Positions 37,531-45,721 of a stretch of DNA of 64,000 bases are shown here, piece after piece. The position numbers and the translations under genes are program-made. The first letter of the stretch is position 1. Every line of letters starts with the position of its first letter. This DNA comes from Streptomyces sp. NBC_01439. Its GTDB lineage: Bacteria; Actinomycetota; Actinomycetes; Streptomycetales; Streptomycetaceae. The notes under the pieces were generated by a model. It ran no database searches. It saw only the letters and a program-made list of their open reading frames with translations, and had not been told where the DNA came from. Where the stretch lies: contig NZ_CP109487.1 in NCBI RefSeq assembly GCF_036227605.1, positions 9,411,001-9,475,000 on the forward strand, written 5' to 3'.

Positions 37531-37941
37531 ATGCTCACCGTCGGCCGTATCGCCGCGCAGACCGGGCTGAGTCCCAAGGCCGTCCGCCTGTACGAGGCGA
37601 ACGGCCTCATCGATCCGCCCGAGCGCACCGCGGCCGGCTACCGCACCTACACCGAGGACGCGGTTCCCGTGCTCGGCTTCATCCGCCAGGCGCAGGCCCT
37701 CGGCCTCAGCCTCAAGGAGATCAAGGACATCCTCGACCTCCAGCGCCGCGGCGAGCAGCCCTGCGGCCTCGTCACCAGCCTCCTCGATCAGCACCTGGCT
37801 GACATCGACCGCCGCATCGCCGACCTCCAGGCCCTGCGCACCACCCTCCGGACCGCGCGCGCTACGGCGGGCCAGGCGGCGGAGCGGGGGGAGAACGCCG
37901 TGGTCTGCCAGATCATCGAAGGTGTCCCCGCAGGATCCTGA
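37531..37941 (+). CDS. MerR-family heavy-metal regulator
   Basis: ATG 37531 follows GAAAGGA. 136 residues: winged helix (VGRIAAQTGLSPKAVRLYEA, GYRTYTEDAV), dimerisation helix and metal loop. Cys78 (EQPCGLV) corresponds to the Cys that divalent-metal sensors such as ZntR or MerR carry in place of the CueR serine. Cys126 (VVCQIIE) matches the C-terminal ligand. The middle ligand of MerR (Cys117) is missing. By that rule a divalent soft metal is more likely than Cu(I), although the target operon contains a copA-like gene. It is divergent from the cyclodipeptide synthase and must control the shared dyad. Confidence 0.85.
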   Translation: MLTVGRIAAQTGLSPKAVRLYEANGLIDPPERTAAGYRTYTEDAVPVLGFIRQAQALGLSLKEIKDILDLQRRGEQPCGLVTSLLDQHLADIDRRIADLQALRTTLRTARATAGQAAERGENAVVCQIIEGVPAGS

Positions 37942-38011
37942 CCCGCGCCCTGAGCGACGGGCCCGGGGGTGCTGAGAGGCTGCCGACGCGGCTTGGCCTA
38001 GCATGGCGCGC

Positions 38012-38398
38012 ATGTCGCGACGCCTGCCCCTGCCGCTCCGGACGTGGTCCGGAGTGCTGCTGGTGTGCGCGCTCTTCGCCTGCCTTACGTGACTGGCACG
38101 TCCTGCGATGGCGATGCCGGGCTCGATGGAGATGTCCTCGCACATCGTGATGAGTGGGCATGCCGCGGCTCCGGCTGCCGCCGAGTCGCCGGATCACGGT
38201 CCGAGCTGCCCGATGGCCGCCGAGCAGTGCGTGTCACCGAAGGGCATCATCGCCCAGGACGGCCCGGCCGTTCCTGTGCTCGCGACCGTGTCGGACGCGA
38301 CGCCTTGCTCCTCCGACCTCCTGATGAGGCAGCCCAATGCCCCGCCGCCGGCGGCGGCTCCTCCTGATCTGCACCGGTTGTGCGTGTCACGGACGTGA
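38012..38398 (+). pseudogene. DUF6153 family secreted protein, opal codon in the signal peptide
   Basis: ATG 38012 gives SRRLPLPLRTWSGVLLVCAL, FACLT, then TGA at 38090-38092. The same frame continues LARPAMAMPGSMEMSSHIVM, SGHAAAPAAAESPDHGPSCP and ends PPDLHRLCVSRT. Signal peptide, Met/His-rich mature N-terminus and the final LHRLC match DUF6153 proteins, which often neighbour copper genes. The TGA probably replaces TGG. Restarting at ATG 38108 would give a cytoplasmic Met/His-rich peptide. A role in binding soft metals outside the membrane is inferred. Confidence 0.7.
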
Positions 38399-38516
38399 TG
38401 TCCGGCCACCCGTGAGGCGAATGCCTCGCGGGACGCCGTGTCTTCTCACGTCCGCCTCGGCACGCCCGGATTTTCCGTGTGCGCGTGCCGTCGTCGCAGA
38501 ACAGGAGTAACGACGC

Positions 38517-39656
38517 ATGCCGTCGTCCATCGCTTTGCTGATCACCGGTGCGAGCACCGGTCTGCTCGCCGGTGGCGCCTCGTGTGCCGCCGTACAGGGG
38601 GGTTTGCTGGCCGGCGCCGTGACCCGCCGCCGTACCCCGGCCCCCGCCTCGAAATCGACCGCCAAGCCGACCGCTAAGCCCCATGCCTCCCAGCCGGAGG
38701 CCGCTACGCCGCTGGCGCCGGTCGGAGCCTTCCTTGCCGGCAAGCTCGCCTCCCACACCGTGCTCGGCGCCCTGCTGGGCGTCTTCGGCAATGCCCTGCA
38801 GCCCAGCCCCCGCACCCAAGCGGTGCTGCTGCTCGTGGCCGGGGCGATCATGGTGCTCTTCGCCCTGGACCTGATCGGGGTCAAAGCCGTGGGCCGGCTG
38901 CTGCCTAGGCCCCCGGCGTCGTTCGGACGCCTGATGCGGCGCAGCGCGAAGACTGACACGGTCGCCACCCCCGCCCTGGTCGGCTTCGCCACTGTCCTGG
39001 TGCCCTGCGGGGTGACCCTCTCGATGGAGCTGCTCGCCATCACCTCCGGATCGGCGGTGGCCGGGGCCGCGGTCATGGCCGGATTCGTGGTGGGCACCGC
39101 GCCGCTGTTCGCTCTGCTCGGCTATCTGTTCCGGCGTAGCAGCCAGGCGCTCTCGGGCAAGCTGGCCGGACTCACCGGTGTCGTGGTGCTGGCCGTTGCC
39201 GCCTGGACCATGATCTCCGCGCTTCAGGCAGGCGGCTGGGTCTCCTTCGACTCCCCCTCAGCGGGCCAGCAGACCTCGGCGAGCGGCCCGTTCATCGTCG
39301 AGGGCGGCGACGGCAGCGGTTCCGGGGGCGGTGGCGACTCGCAGGAGCCGCCCGAGAACCCCGTACGTACGGACGCGTCGGGGCGGCAGATCATCACGCT
39401 GACCGTGACGGACTTCTACGCCCCGACCCAGTTCACCGTGAAGGCCGGCGTGCCCACCACGCTCATGCTGCACGGCAAGGACTCGGGCGGCTGCGCCAGG
39501 GCGTTCACCATCCCCGAACTCGGGGTGCAGGAGATCGTCAAACGGGACGGGGACACCAACGTCGACCTGGGTACCCGCAAGGCGGGAACCCTCCGTTTCA
39601 CGTGCGCCATGGGCATGCAGACCGGCGCTATCGAGTTCAAGAAGGACCTGTCATGA
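38517..39656 (+). CDS. UreH-like membrane domain fused to a cupredoxin-like domain
   Basis: ATG 38517 follows ACAGGAG. 379 residues. The first ~240 form a six-helix membrane domain of the UreH/DsbD-TM kind (LLITGASTGLLAGGASCAAV, FATVLVPCGVTLSMELLAI, VVLAVAAWTMISAL) with single conserved cysteines in ASCAA and VPCGV. A Gly/Ser linker leads to an extracellular cupredoxin-like domain (IITLTVTDFYAPTQFTVKAG, SGGCARAFTIPELG, FTCAMGMQTGAIEF). Cys-x-Met-x-Met resembles a type 1 copper site. It probably handles copper or similar metal at the membrane. The downstream metallochaperone gene overlaps its stop. Confidence 0.8.
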   Translation: MPSSIALLITGASTGLLAGGASCAAVQGGLLAGAVTRRRTPAPASKSTAKPTAKPHASQPEAATPLAPVGAFLAGKLASHTVLGALLGVFGNALQPSPRTQAVLLLVAGAIMVLFALDLIGVKAVGRLLPRPPASFGRLMRRSAKTDTVATPALVGFATVLVPCGVTLSMELLAITSGSAVAGAAVMAGFVVGTAPLFALLGYLFRRSSQALSGKLAGLTGVVVLAVAAWTMISALQAGGWVSFDSPSAGQQTSASGPFIVEGGDGSGSGGGGDSQEPPENPVRTDASGRQIITLTVTDFYAPTQFTVKAGVPTTLMLHGKDSGGCARAFTIPELGVQEIVKRDGDTNVDLGTRKAGTLRFTCAMGMQTGAIEFKKDLS

Positions 39657-39916
39657 AGCTCTTCGGCCGCAAGAACAAGACCGAAGCCGACACCGGCTCT
39701 CAGGTCGAGCTCCTCATCGAGGGCATGTACTGCACCAGCTGCGGCCTCCTCATCGACGACGAGCTGGAAGACCTCCCCGGAGTCCGCTCGGCCAACACGG
39801 ACACACGAACGGGACGCAGCATCGTCCACCTGGAGGAGGGTGCGCACGTCGAAAGTGCGACTCTCGTAGCCGCGGTGGAAGGGGCGGGCGACTACAAGGC
39901 CCGGCTCGCCGACTGA
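39653..39916 (+). CDS. CopZ-like heavy-metal-associated domain protein
   Basis: ATG 39653 overlaps the previous stop (ATGA). 87 residues with the HMA fold: VELLIEGMYCTSCGLLIDDE, LEDLPGVRSANTDTRTGRSI. The MxCxxC metal site (MYCTSC) is present. Such proteins carry Cu(I) or related soft metals to membrane transporters in the cytoplasm, here probably to the UreH/cupredoxin partner encoded just upstream. A strong terminator follows. Confidence 0.85.
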   Translation: MKLFGRKNKTEADTGSQVELLIEGMYCTSCGLLIDDELEDLPGVRSANTDTRTGRSIVHLEEGAHVESATLVAAVEGAGDYKARLAD

Positions 39917-39927
39917 TATAGCGCAGC

Positions 39928-39961
39928 GGCCTTCTGGGAGTCGACCGGCTCCCAGAAGGCC
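39928..39961. terminator. strong terminator between convergent genes
   Basis: A perfect 13-bp stem GGCCTTCTGGGAG / CTCCCAGAAGGCC with an 8-nt loop. It lies 12 bp after the metallochaperone stop and 10 bp from the stop of the minus-strand gene, so it may serve both. Confidence 0.8.
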
Positions 39962-39970
39962 TGCGCGGCG

Positions 39971-41312
39971 TCAGCGCAGACGGAGGCGGCGCAGCGCCAT
40001 CACGGTGCCGTCGGGGTGCAAGGAGACGGGGCCGCGCCACTTTGCGTCCCAGGGGTCGGCGTCCCAGGAGTCGCGGAGGGCGTGTGCCTCTTGGCGGTAC
40101 TGCTCGACCCTGCCTTCTCGTAGGTGCTCGAACAGGTCCTCGGCGAGGCCGGAGAAGGCCTCGACGCGGATCCCGTTGAGGCGGAAGACGTGATCGGTGC
40201 CCACGAAGTTCTTGCCGTGGATAGTGTGGGTGACGTCTTGGACGATGCCGGTGCCGGCGTGGGTGAAGGTCTCGAAGTGCCGCTTGCCCTGACGCTCGGT
40301 GAGGTAGCGCGCTGTGGGCTCACCACCGCCGGTGAACGCCATCAGACCTGCCGCATCGGCCTGGGCGAGAACGCGGCCGAACCAGCCGTGCTCCTCCGGC
40401 TGGAGGTGGTATCCGGGCAGGATGACCGGCTTCTCGTCCGGCTCGGTGGGAACGTGGATGCCGGGGACGATGGCGCGGTCCTCGACGGGAGGGTCGAGGG
40501 TCACTGTCGTCGGCAGCTGCAGGGTGCCGTCCCCGGGGGCTTGGAGCAGGTAGACGGTGATGTTCTCGCTCTTCTTGGGGAGCGTCGTGCCGAAGACCAG
40601 GGACGGAGTTCCGTTGTACGGGCCGATGTGGATGCCCTCGACGTCGGCGGAGGCGGTGGCGAGCTGTTTGTGTGCCTGGGACACATTGCCGTGGGTCCCC
40701 TTGCAGGTGACCGGAATGACCCGGGACGGCTCACCGGGTTTCCAGACCTCCAGGAAGAAGTTTGGTCGCCTTGGGGCGCTGCTGCGCCCGGCTTCCTTGC
40801 CGGTCAGCTCCCAGCCGGCCCGCATGGCTATCTCGGCGTCGATGACGGATATCGAGTGAGCCGGATACTGCGCGGAGAGCACGCGGTGGGCGAGCGCGAG
40901 GGCGAAGCCGATGCTCAGCTCGCCCGACTGGGTGGCAGCGTAGTGGCGCCGAGGGTTGCGGCCCTCTGATGAAAGAGCCATGTAGTGGCCGTCGTTACCG
41001 GTCAGGGCCTGGCAGTACTTCAGGCTTGCCCAGTGCTCGGCGAGGCCTCGTCCTGCGCCTTGCCGGGCGAGGACGTTGGCCCGGCCCAAGGTGTGGAGGA
41101 CGTCCCAAGGGGTGAGCTGGAGCGACAGGCCGAGCGGCTTCACCGGTAAGGGGCGGAGTTCCGGCTTGCGGCGCAGGGGCGCCTGGTTCTTCTCCTGTTT
41201 GGCCTTGTCGTCCGCGGCAGCCGCTTTCGCGACGCTGCCCGCCAGTTCCGCTGTCGACTGGACGGATATGTGCCACGGCTGCGCGAGATCCCTCAGTACG
41301 TCTGCACGCTTC
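39971..41312 (-). CDS. unidentified 446-residue protein, weakly nuclease-like
   Basis: A TTG at 41312 follows AGGGGGAA; the frame is open to 41353. I do not recognise the family. The protein is soluble and mixed alpha/beta. Features are WDVLHTLGRANVLARQGAGR, HYAATQSGELSIGFALALAH, RRPNFFLEVWKPGEPSRVIP, VTCKGTHGNVSQAHKQLATA, and FETFTHAGTGIVQDVTHTIH near the C-terminus. PNFFLEV followed by PVTCKGTHG resembles the spacing of PD-(D/E)xK folds (often VECKGT), but the acidic residue before K is absent. Reading frame and codon use are intact and normal. It stands between the metal module and arsT, pointing towards the terminator. Confidence 0.6.
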
Positions 41313-41446
41313 AAGCTGCTTCCCCCTACGTTCGTACGGGTGTTACAGGCCAACGTCGCAAGCTACGTGGGGGAGCAGGGGCGCATGAAGGGCGTACGCG
41401 CGCACATGTTGAAGGGCGGCCCCCGTGCGAGGCGGGGGCCACCCAA

Positions 41447-42445
41447 TTAGGCCTTGGCAGGCTCGAGTTCAGCTTCTGCGCTGTTTCCGTCATTGAGCGC
41501 GGTGAGGTAGCGCTCGGCGTCGAGGGCCGCGGCGCAGCCGGTGCCCGCTGCGGTGATCGCCTGGCGGTACGTGTGGTCGACCACGTCGCCGGCGGCGAAG
41601 ACGCCGGGGATGTTCGTACGGGTCGATGGCGAGGCGGTCTGGATGTAGCCCTCGTCGTCCAGGTCGAGCTGTCCTGTGAACAGCTCGGTGCGCGGGTCGT
41701 GCCCGATCGCGATGAAGAGGCCGGTGACGTCGAGGTCGCGGAGCTTGCCGGTGAAAGTGTCACGCAGGACGACACCGGACAGCATGCCGTTCGCTTCCTT
41801 GATCTCGGCGATCTCGCTGTCGAAGGCGAAGGAGATCTTGTCGTCGGTGAAGGCCCGGTTCTGCATGACCTTGGAGGCACGCAGGGTGGAGCGGCGGTGG
41901 ACGACGGTCACGGACCTCGCGAAGCGGGTGAGGAAGGTGGCTTCCTCCATGGCGGTGTCGCCGCCGCCGACCACGACGATGTCGCGGTCGCGGAAGAAGA
42001 ACCCGTCACAGGTGGCGCACCAGGACACGCCGCGCCCGGACAGTTCCTCTTCTCTGGGCATGCCGAGCTTCCGGTAGCCCGAGCCGGTGGCGATGATCAC
42101 CGCGCGGGCGCGGTGGACGGTGCCCTCGGAGTCGGTGACTTCCTTGATCTCCCCCGTGAGGTTCACGGAGACGATGTCGTCGTCGATCATCTCGGCGCCG
42201 AACTTCTCTGCCTGGGCCCGCATGTTCGCCATGAGGTCCGGGCCGTCGACCCCGTCGGGGAAGCCGGGGAAGTTCTCCACCTCGGTCGTGGTGGTCAGCG
42301 ACCCACCGACGAAGATGGAGCTGCCGAAGAGCAGAGGCTTCAGCTGAGCGCGGGCGGTGTAGAGAGCGGCGGTGTATCCGGCGGGACCGGAGCCGATGAC
42401 GATGACGTTGCGTATGCCGTCGTCGGCGGTGGTTGCTTCGCCCAC
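41447..42445 (-). CDS. arsT: thioredoxin reductase of the arsenic operon (ArsT)
   Basis: 332 residues with FAD motif IVIGSGPAGYTAALYTARAQ, redox site SWCATCDGFFF, NADPH motif VVVGGGDTAMEEATFLTRFA and C-terminal FAD motif TNIPGVFAAGDVVDHTYRQA. It regenerates reduced thioredoxin with NADPH, which a thioredoxin-coupled arsenate reductase needs. Its ATG lies 4 bp after the arsC stop, so the two form an operon, as described for arsC-arsT on Streptomyces plasmid pHZ227. No thioredoxin gene is present, so a chromosomal one must serve. Confidence 0.9.
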   Translation of the reverse strand: MGEATTADDGIRNVIVIGSGPAGYTAALYTARAQLKPLLFGSSIFVGGSLTTTTEVENFPGFPDGVDGPDLMANMRAQAEKFGAEMIDDDIVSVNLTGEIKEVTDSEGTVHRARAVIIATGSGYRKLGMPREEELSGRGVSWCATCDGFFFRDRDIVVVGGGDTAMEEATFLTRFARSVTVVHRRSTLRASKVMQNRAFTDDKISFAFDSEIAEIKEANGMLSGVVLRDTFTGKLRDLDVTGLFIAIGHDPRTELFTGQLDLDDEGYIQTASPSTRTNIPGVFAAGDVVDHTYRQAITAAGTGCAAALDAERYLTALNDGNSAEAELEPAKA

Positions 42446-42449
42446 GGGA

Positions 42450-42869
42450 TCAGCCCTGCTTCTTGGCGTCGATCTCGGCGATCAGGCCCTCGATGAGGCC
42501 CTTGATCTCGTCGCGGATGGGGCGGACGGCCTCGACGCCCTGGCCGGCGGGGTCCTCGAGCTGCCAGTCAAGGTAGGTCTTGCCGGGGAAGTACGGGCAG
42601 GCGTCGCCACAACCCATGGTGATGATGTAGTCGGACGCCTGGGCGGCCTCGGGGGTGAGGGCCTTCGGCTTCTGGTCGGAGATGTCGATGCCCAGCTCGG
42701 CCATCGCGGCGACGGCCGAGGGGTTGATCTGCTCGCCGGGCACGGAGCCGGCGGAGCGGACCTCGACGCGGTCGCCGGCGAGGTGGCGCAGGAACCCGGC
42801 CGCCATCTGGGAGCGGCCCGCGTTGTGGATGCAGACGAACAGGACGGAGGCGGCAGGAGCGGAGGACAT
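42450..42869 (-). CDS. arsC: thioredoxin-coupled arsenate reductase
   Basis: 139 residues of the low-molecular-weight tyrosine phosphatase fold. The P-loop is VCIHNAGRSQM with nucleophile Cys13. The redox pair is Cys87 and Cys91 in TMGCGDACPYFPG. YLDWQLEDPAG holds the general acid Asp region. It reduces arsenate to arsenite in the cytoplasm. It is divergent from arsR, with the regulatory dyad between them, and is followed by arsT. Confidence 0.92.
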   Translation of the reverse strand: MSSAPAASVLFVCIHNAGRSQMAAGFLRHLAGDRVEVRSAGSVPGEQINPSAVAAMAELGIDISDQKPKALTPEAAQASDYIITMGCGDACPYFPGKTYLDWQLEDPAGQGVEAVRPIRDEIKGLIEGLIAEIDAKKQG

Positions 42870-42997
42870 CTGTTCTTCCTTGGGGTGAGGCTACTGCGAT
42901 CGTGATCACGATGTCGGCGGCGCCTGGGCAACCTGTTCGGTCAGCGGCATGGCGTAGGCGTCGGCTATAAGGTCAGCCCGGACTGGTGTCAGCCCCA

Positions 42998-43017
42998 GCT
43001 GATGTGACAGTATCAGC
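42998..43017. promoter_or_regulatory. candidate ArsR operator
   Basis: Inverted repeat GCTGAT-N8-ATCAGC (42998-43003 and 43012-43017), directly before the arsR ATG at 43020 and within the arsC/arsR divergent promoter region. A further half-site-like GTCAGC occurs at 42972-42977. Assignment as operator is by position. Confidence 0.5.
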
Positions 43018-43019
43018 AC

Positions 43020-43334
43020 ATGATGACGTCAGTCGACACTGATCTGATCCGGGTTCTGGCCGACCCGCTCAGGCTCCAGATCGTGACCCTGCTCGCACGC
43101 GAGACGCTCTGCACCACCCACCTCGTGGAGGAGACGGGTGCCAAGCAGACGAACCTCTCCAACCACCTGAAGGTGCTGCGCGAGGCCGGGGTCGTGGATA
43201 CGGAGCCATGCGGACGGTACATCTACTACCGCCTGCGCCCGGAGGTCATCGAAGCTCTCGCCGGTCAGTTCGCCGACCTCGCCACGACCGCGCGTGCCAC
43301 CGCCGAAGCGAACCTCAAGCGGTCCTGCCCATAG
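43020..43334 (+). CDS. arsR: ArsR-family metalloregulator
   Basis: 104 residues. Winged helix: [60 protein letters not shown]. Cysteines are Cys31, Cys64 and Cys103; the first does not sit in a classic CxC(D) box, so the arsenite site is of a non-canonical actinobacterial type. It should repress the divergent arsC-arsT and its own operon with the aquaporin. An ATG three bases later (MTSVD) is an equally good start. Confidence 0.88.
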   Translation: MMTSVDTDLIRVLADPLRLQIVTLLARETLCTTHLVEETGAKQTNLSNHLKVLREAGVVDTEPCGRYIYYRLRPEVIEALAGQFADLATTARATAEANLKRSCP

Positions 43335-43369
43335 CCCGCTCTGCCTCACCTGCCCGAGGAGAACCCGTC

Positions 43370-44164
43370 TTGACCGCCACCGAGCCCGTCGCCGCCCCCG
43401 CTGTGGAGAGCGACATAGCCGCCGACACGTCGCCGCAGCCCGCACCCGGCGCGACTCCGCCCCGCACCCCGCTGATCGCCCGCGCCGCCGCCGAGATCGT
43501 CGGCACGGCCGCCCTGGTGGCGATCGTCGTCGGCTCCGGCATCCAGGCCACCAAGCTCACCGACGACGTGGCTCTTCAGCTGCTGGCCAACTCCACCGCC
43601 ACCGTCTTCGGCCTCGGCGTGTTGATCGCCCTCCTCGGGCCGGTCTCCGGCGCCCACTTCAACCCGGCCGTCACTCTCGCCGAGTGGTGGACCGCCCGCC
43701 GTGGCGGCGCCGGAGTCACCGCCCGCGAGCTCGCCGTCTACGTCCCCTCGCAGATCGCAGGTGCGATCGCGGGCGCGGTCCTGGCGGACGCGATGTTCGG
43801 CGAACCGCTGGTGAAGTGGTCCACGCACGACCGCTCCGCCGGGAACCTCCTCCTCGGCGAGGTCGTGGCGACCGCGGGCCTGATCCTGCTGATCTTTGGC
43901 CTCGCCCGCACCGACCGCCTCCGCTTCGCTCCTGTCGCGGTCGCCTCGTACATCGGCGCCGCGTACTGGTTCACCTCCTCCACCTCTTTCGCCAACCCGG
44001 CCGTCACCATCGGCCGCGCCTTCACCGATACCTTCGCGGGCATCGCCCCCGCCTCGGTGCCCGGCTTCATCGCCATGCAGGTGGTCGGCGCGGTCGTGGG
44101 TCTGGCACTCGTGGCGGTCATCTTCATGCGCGGCAAGAGCGACACGGAGCAGCCCGCAGCATGA
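43370..44164 (+). CDS. aquaglyceroporin-type channel (MIP family), probable arsenite exit channel
   Basis: A TTG at 43370 follows GAGGAGAA. 264 residues with six membrane helices and both pore loops: [14 protein letters not shown] and [13 protein letters not shown]. The first ~40 residues are a Pro/Ala-rich cytoplasmic extension. In Sinorhizobium AqpS takes the place of ArsB and lets arsenite leave by its gradient. The same role is likely here, because the island contains no ArsB or Acr3 pump. It overlaps the arsO start by 4 bp. Confidence 0.88.
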   Translation: MTATEPVAAPAVESDIAADTSPQPAPGATPPRTPLIARAAAEIVGTAALVAIVVGSGIQATKLTDDVALQLLANSTATVFGLGVLIALLGPVSGAHFNPAVTLAEWWTARRGGAGVTARELAVYVPSQIAGAIAGAVLADAMFGEPLVKWSTHDRSAGNLLLGEVVATAGLILLIFGLARTDRLRFAPVAVASYIGAAYWFTSSTSFANPAVTIGRAFTDTFAGIAPASVPGFIAMQVVGAVVGLALVAVIFMRGKSDTEQPAA

Positions 44165-45218
44165 CGCGCAGCACGGATGTGGTGGTGATCGGCGGCGGCC
44201 AAGCAGGGCTCGCCGCCGGCTACCACCTGCGCCGCCTGGGCATCGAGCACGTCATCCTCGATGCCCAGGCCGCGCCCGGCGGGGCGTGGCAGCACACCTG
44301 GGATTCCCTCCATCTGTTCTCCCCGGCCCAGTACTCCTCGCTGCCCGGGCGGCTGATGCCCGCCCAGCCCGGCCAGACGTACCCGGACGCGCAGCATGTC
44401 GTGGAGTACCTCGCCGACTACGAGAAGCGATACGAGCTGCCGGTCCAGCGCGGCGTATGGGTCGATGCGGTCCATCGCGACGGCGTCTGTCTGCGGGTGG
44501 AGAGCGACTCGGGCGACTGGCGGGCCCACGCGGTCATCAGCGCGACCGGCACCTGGACCCGCCCGTTCATCCCCACCGTCCCCGGTCGCCGGGAGTTCTC
44601 CGGTCGCCAGCTCCACACGGTGCAGTACAAGAGCCCGGCCGAGTTCGCCGGTCAGCGGATGATCGTGGTTGGCGGTGGCAACTCCGGTGCGCAGATCGCC
44701 GCCGACCTCGTGTCTGTGGCCGAGCTGACCTGGGTCACCCAGCGTCCGCCCCGCTACCTGGCCGACGACATCGACGGCAGGGCCCTCTTCGACGCCGCCA
44801 CCGCCCGCCGCCAAGCGCTGGACGCCGGACGCACCGACACCGGGGGCGTGGCCTCCCTCGGCGACATCGTCGCCGTCCCGCCTGTACGCGCCGCCCGGGA
44901 CGCCGGACTCCTCACCGCGAAGCCGATGTTCACACGCCTCACCACCAAGGGTGTCGAATGGGCCGACGGCACCCAGGCCGAGGTCGACGCGATCATCTGG
45001 TGCACCGGCTTCCGCCCCGCCCTCGCCCACTTCGCTCCCTGCGCCTGCGCGGCACCCGCGGCCACATCGCCACCGAAGGCACCCGCGCCGTGGACGAGCC
45101 GCGCCTGCACCTGCTCGGCTACGGGGACTGGACGGGCCCGGCCTCCGCCACCCTCATCGGTGTCGGCCGCCCCGCCAGGGACGCCGCCCGCGAAATCGCC
45201 GTACTCCTCGGCGGGTGA
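44161..45218 (+). pseudogene. arsO: ArsO-type flavin monooxygenase, frameshifted near the C-terminus
   Basis: ATG 44161 overlaps the aquaporin stop. FAD motif [25 protein letters not shown] motif [20 protein letters not shown] and [14 protein letters not shown] are present. At ~45040 one C is missing (GCTCCCTGCG): relatives continue [20 protein letters not shown] and [20 protein letters not shown], which is found in the next frame up to TGA 45216-45218. The family is associated with arsenic operons of Streptomyces (pHZ227 arsO). The exact reaction is unproven. A sequencing slip in the C run is possible. Confidence 0.85.
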
Positions 45219-45228
45219 GAACGCGTCC

Positions 45229-45636
45229 TCAGTGTGTCGATCGCGGCTGCGTGAGGATGGTGCAGATGTCGCCTTCCGAGCAGGTGTCGGGATCCATCGA
45301 GGCGGCCCGTCGGGCGAGGTCGCGCAGTGTACGGGTCTGCCTGAGTTCGACCAGGCGGCGTTCGATCTCAGCGAGGTGCTCGCCGATCAGTGTGGTGACT
45401 TGGCCGCACGGAGCCTGCCCGCTGTCACGCAGGTCCAGGACCGACCGGATCTCGGCGAGGCTCAGGCCGGCCGCTTGAGCGTCTCGGATGAACGCCAGCC
45501 GGTTCACGAACTCCGGTGCGTAGTCGCGGTACCCACCTGCCGTGCGCGGCGGGGCGGGCAGCAGTCCGGCCTGCTCGTAGAAGCGGATGGTCTTGGCCGT
45601 CACCTGGCCGGCCGCCGCGAGGTCACCGATACGCAT
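45229..45636 (-). CDS. merR: MerR-family mercury-type regulator
   Basis: 135 residues. Winged helix: [40 protein letters not shown]. Three cysteines, Cys77 (APCGQV), Cys119 (DPDTC) and Cys125 (GDICTIL), match Cys82, Cys117 and Cys126 of Tn501 MerR, the trigonal Hg(II) site. It is divergent from the organomercurial lyase gene and the MerR dyad lies between them. Confidence 0.88.
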   Translation of the reverse strand: MRIGDLAAAGQVTAKTIRFYEQAGLLPAPPRTAGGYRDYAPEFVNRLAFIRDAQAAGLSLAEIRSVLDLRDSGQAPCGQVTTLIGEHLAEIERRLVELRQTRTLRDLARRAASMDPDTCSEGDICTILTQPRSTH

Positions 45637-45653
45637 GCCTCCACGCTACGGCC

Positions 45654-45685
45654 TTGACCTTCCAGTGCACTGGAAGGTCTATGTT
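45654..45685 (+). promoter_or_regulatory. MerR-type promoter of merB
   Basis: TTGACC at 45654-45659 and TATGTT at 45680-45685 are separated by 20 bp. A perfect 22-bp dyad (ACCTTCCAGTG and its complement, 45657-45678) fills the spacer. This is the same architecture and spacing as the cyclodipeptide synthase promoter at 37462-37493. Confidence 0.88.
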
Positions 45686-45721
45686 CGGTTCGCAAGCTCA
45701 CCGACCGGGAAGGACAGCGGG

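Noticed and set aside
43294..45657. A 787-codon plus-strand open frame across the aquaporin and arsO genes
   Set aside because: It is a second frame of the aquaporin that merges into the true arsO frame. The first 290 residues are Arg-rich with no signature. The aquaporin frame has NPA motifs and a ribosome site.
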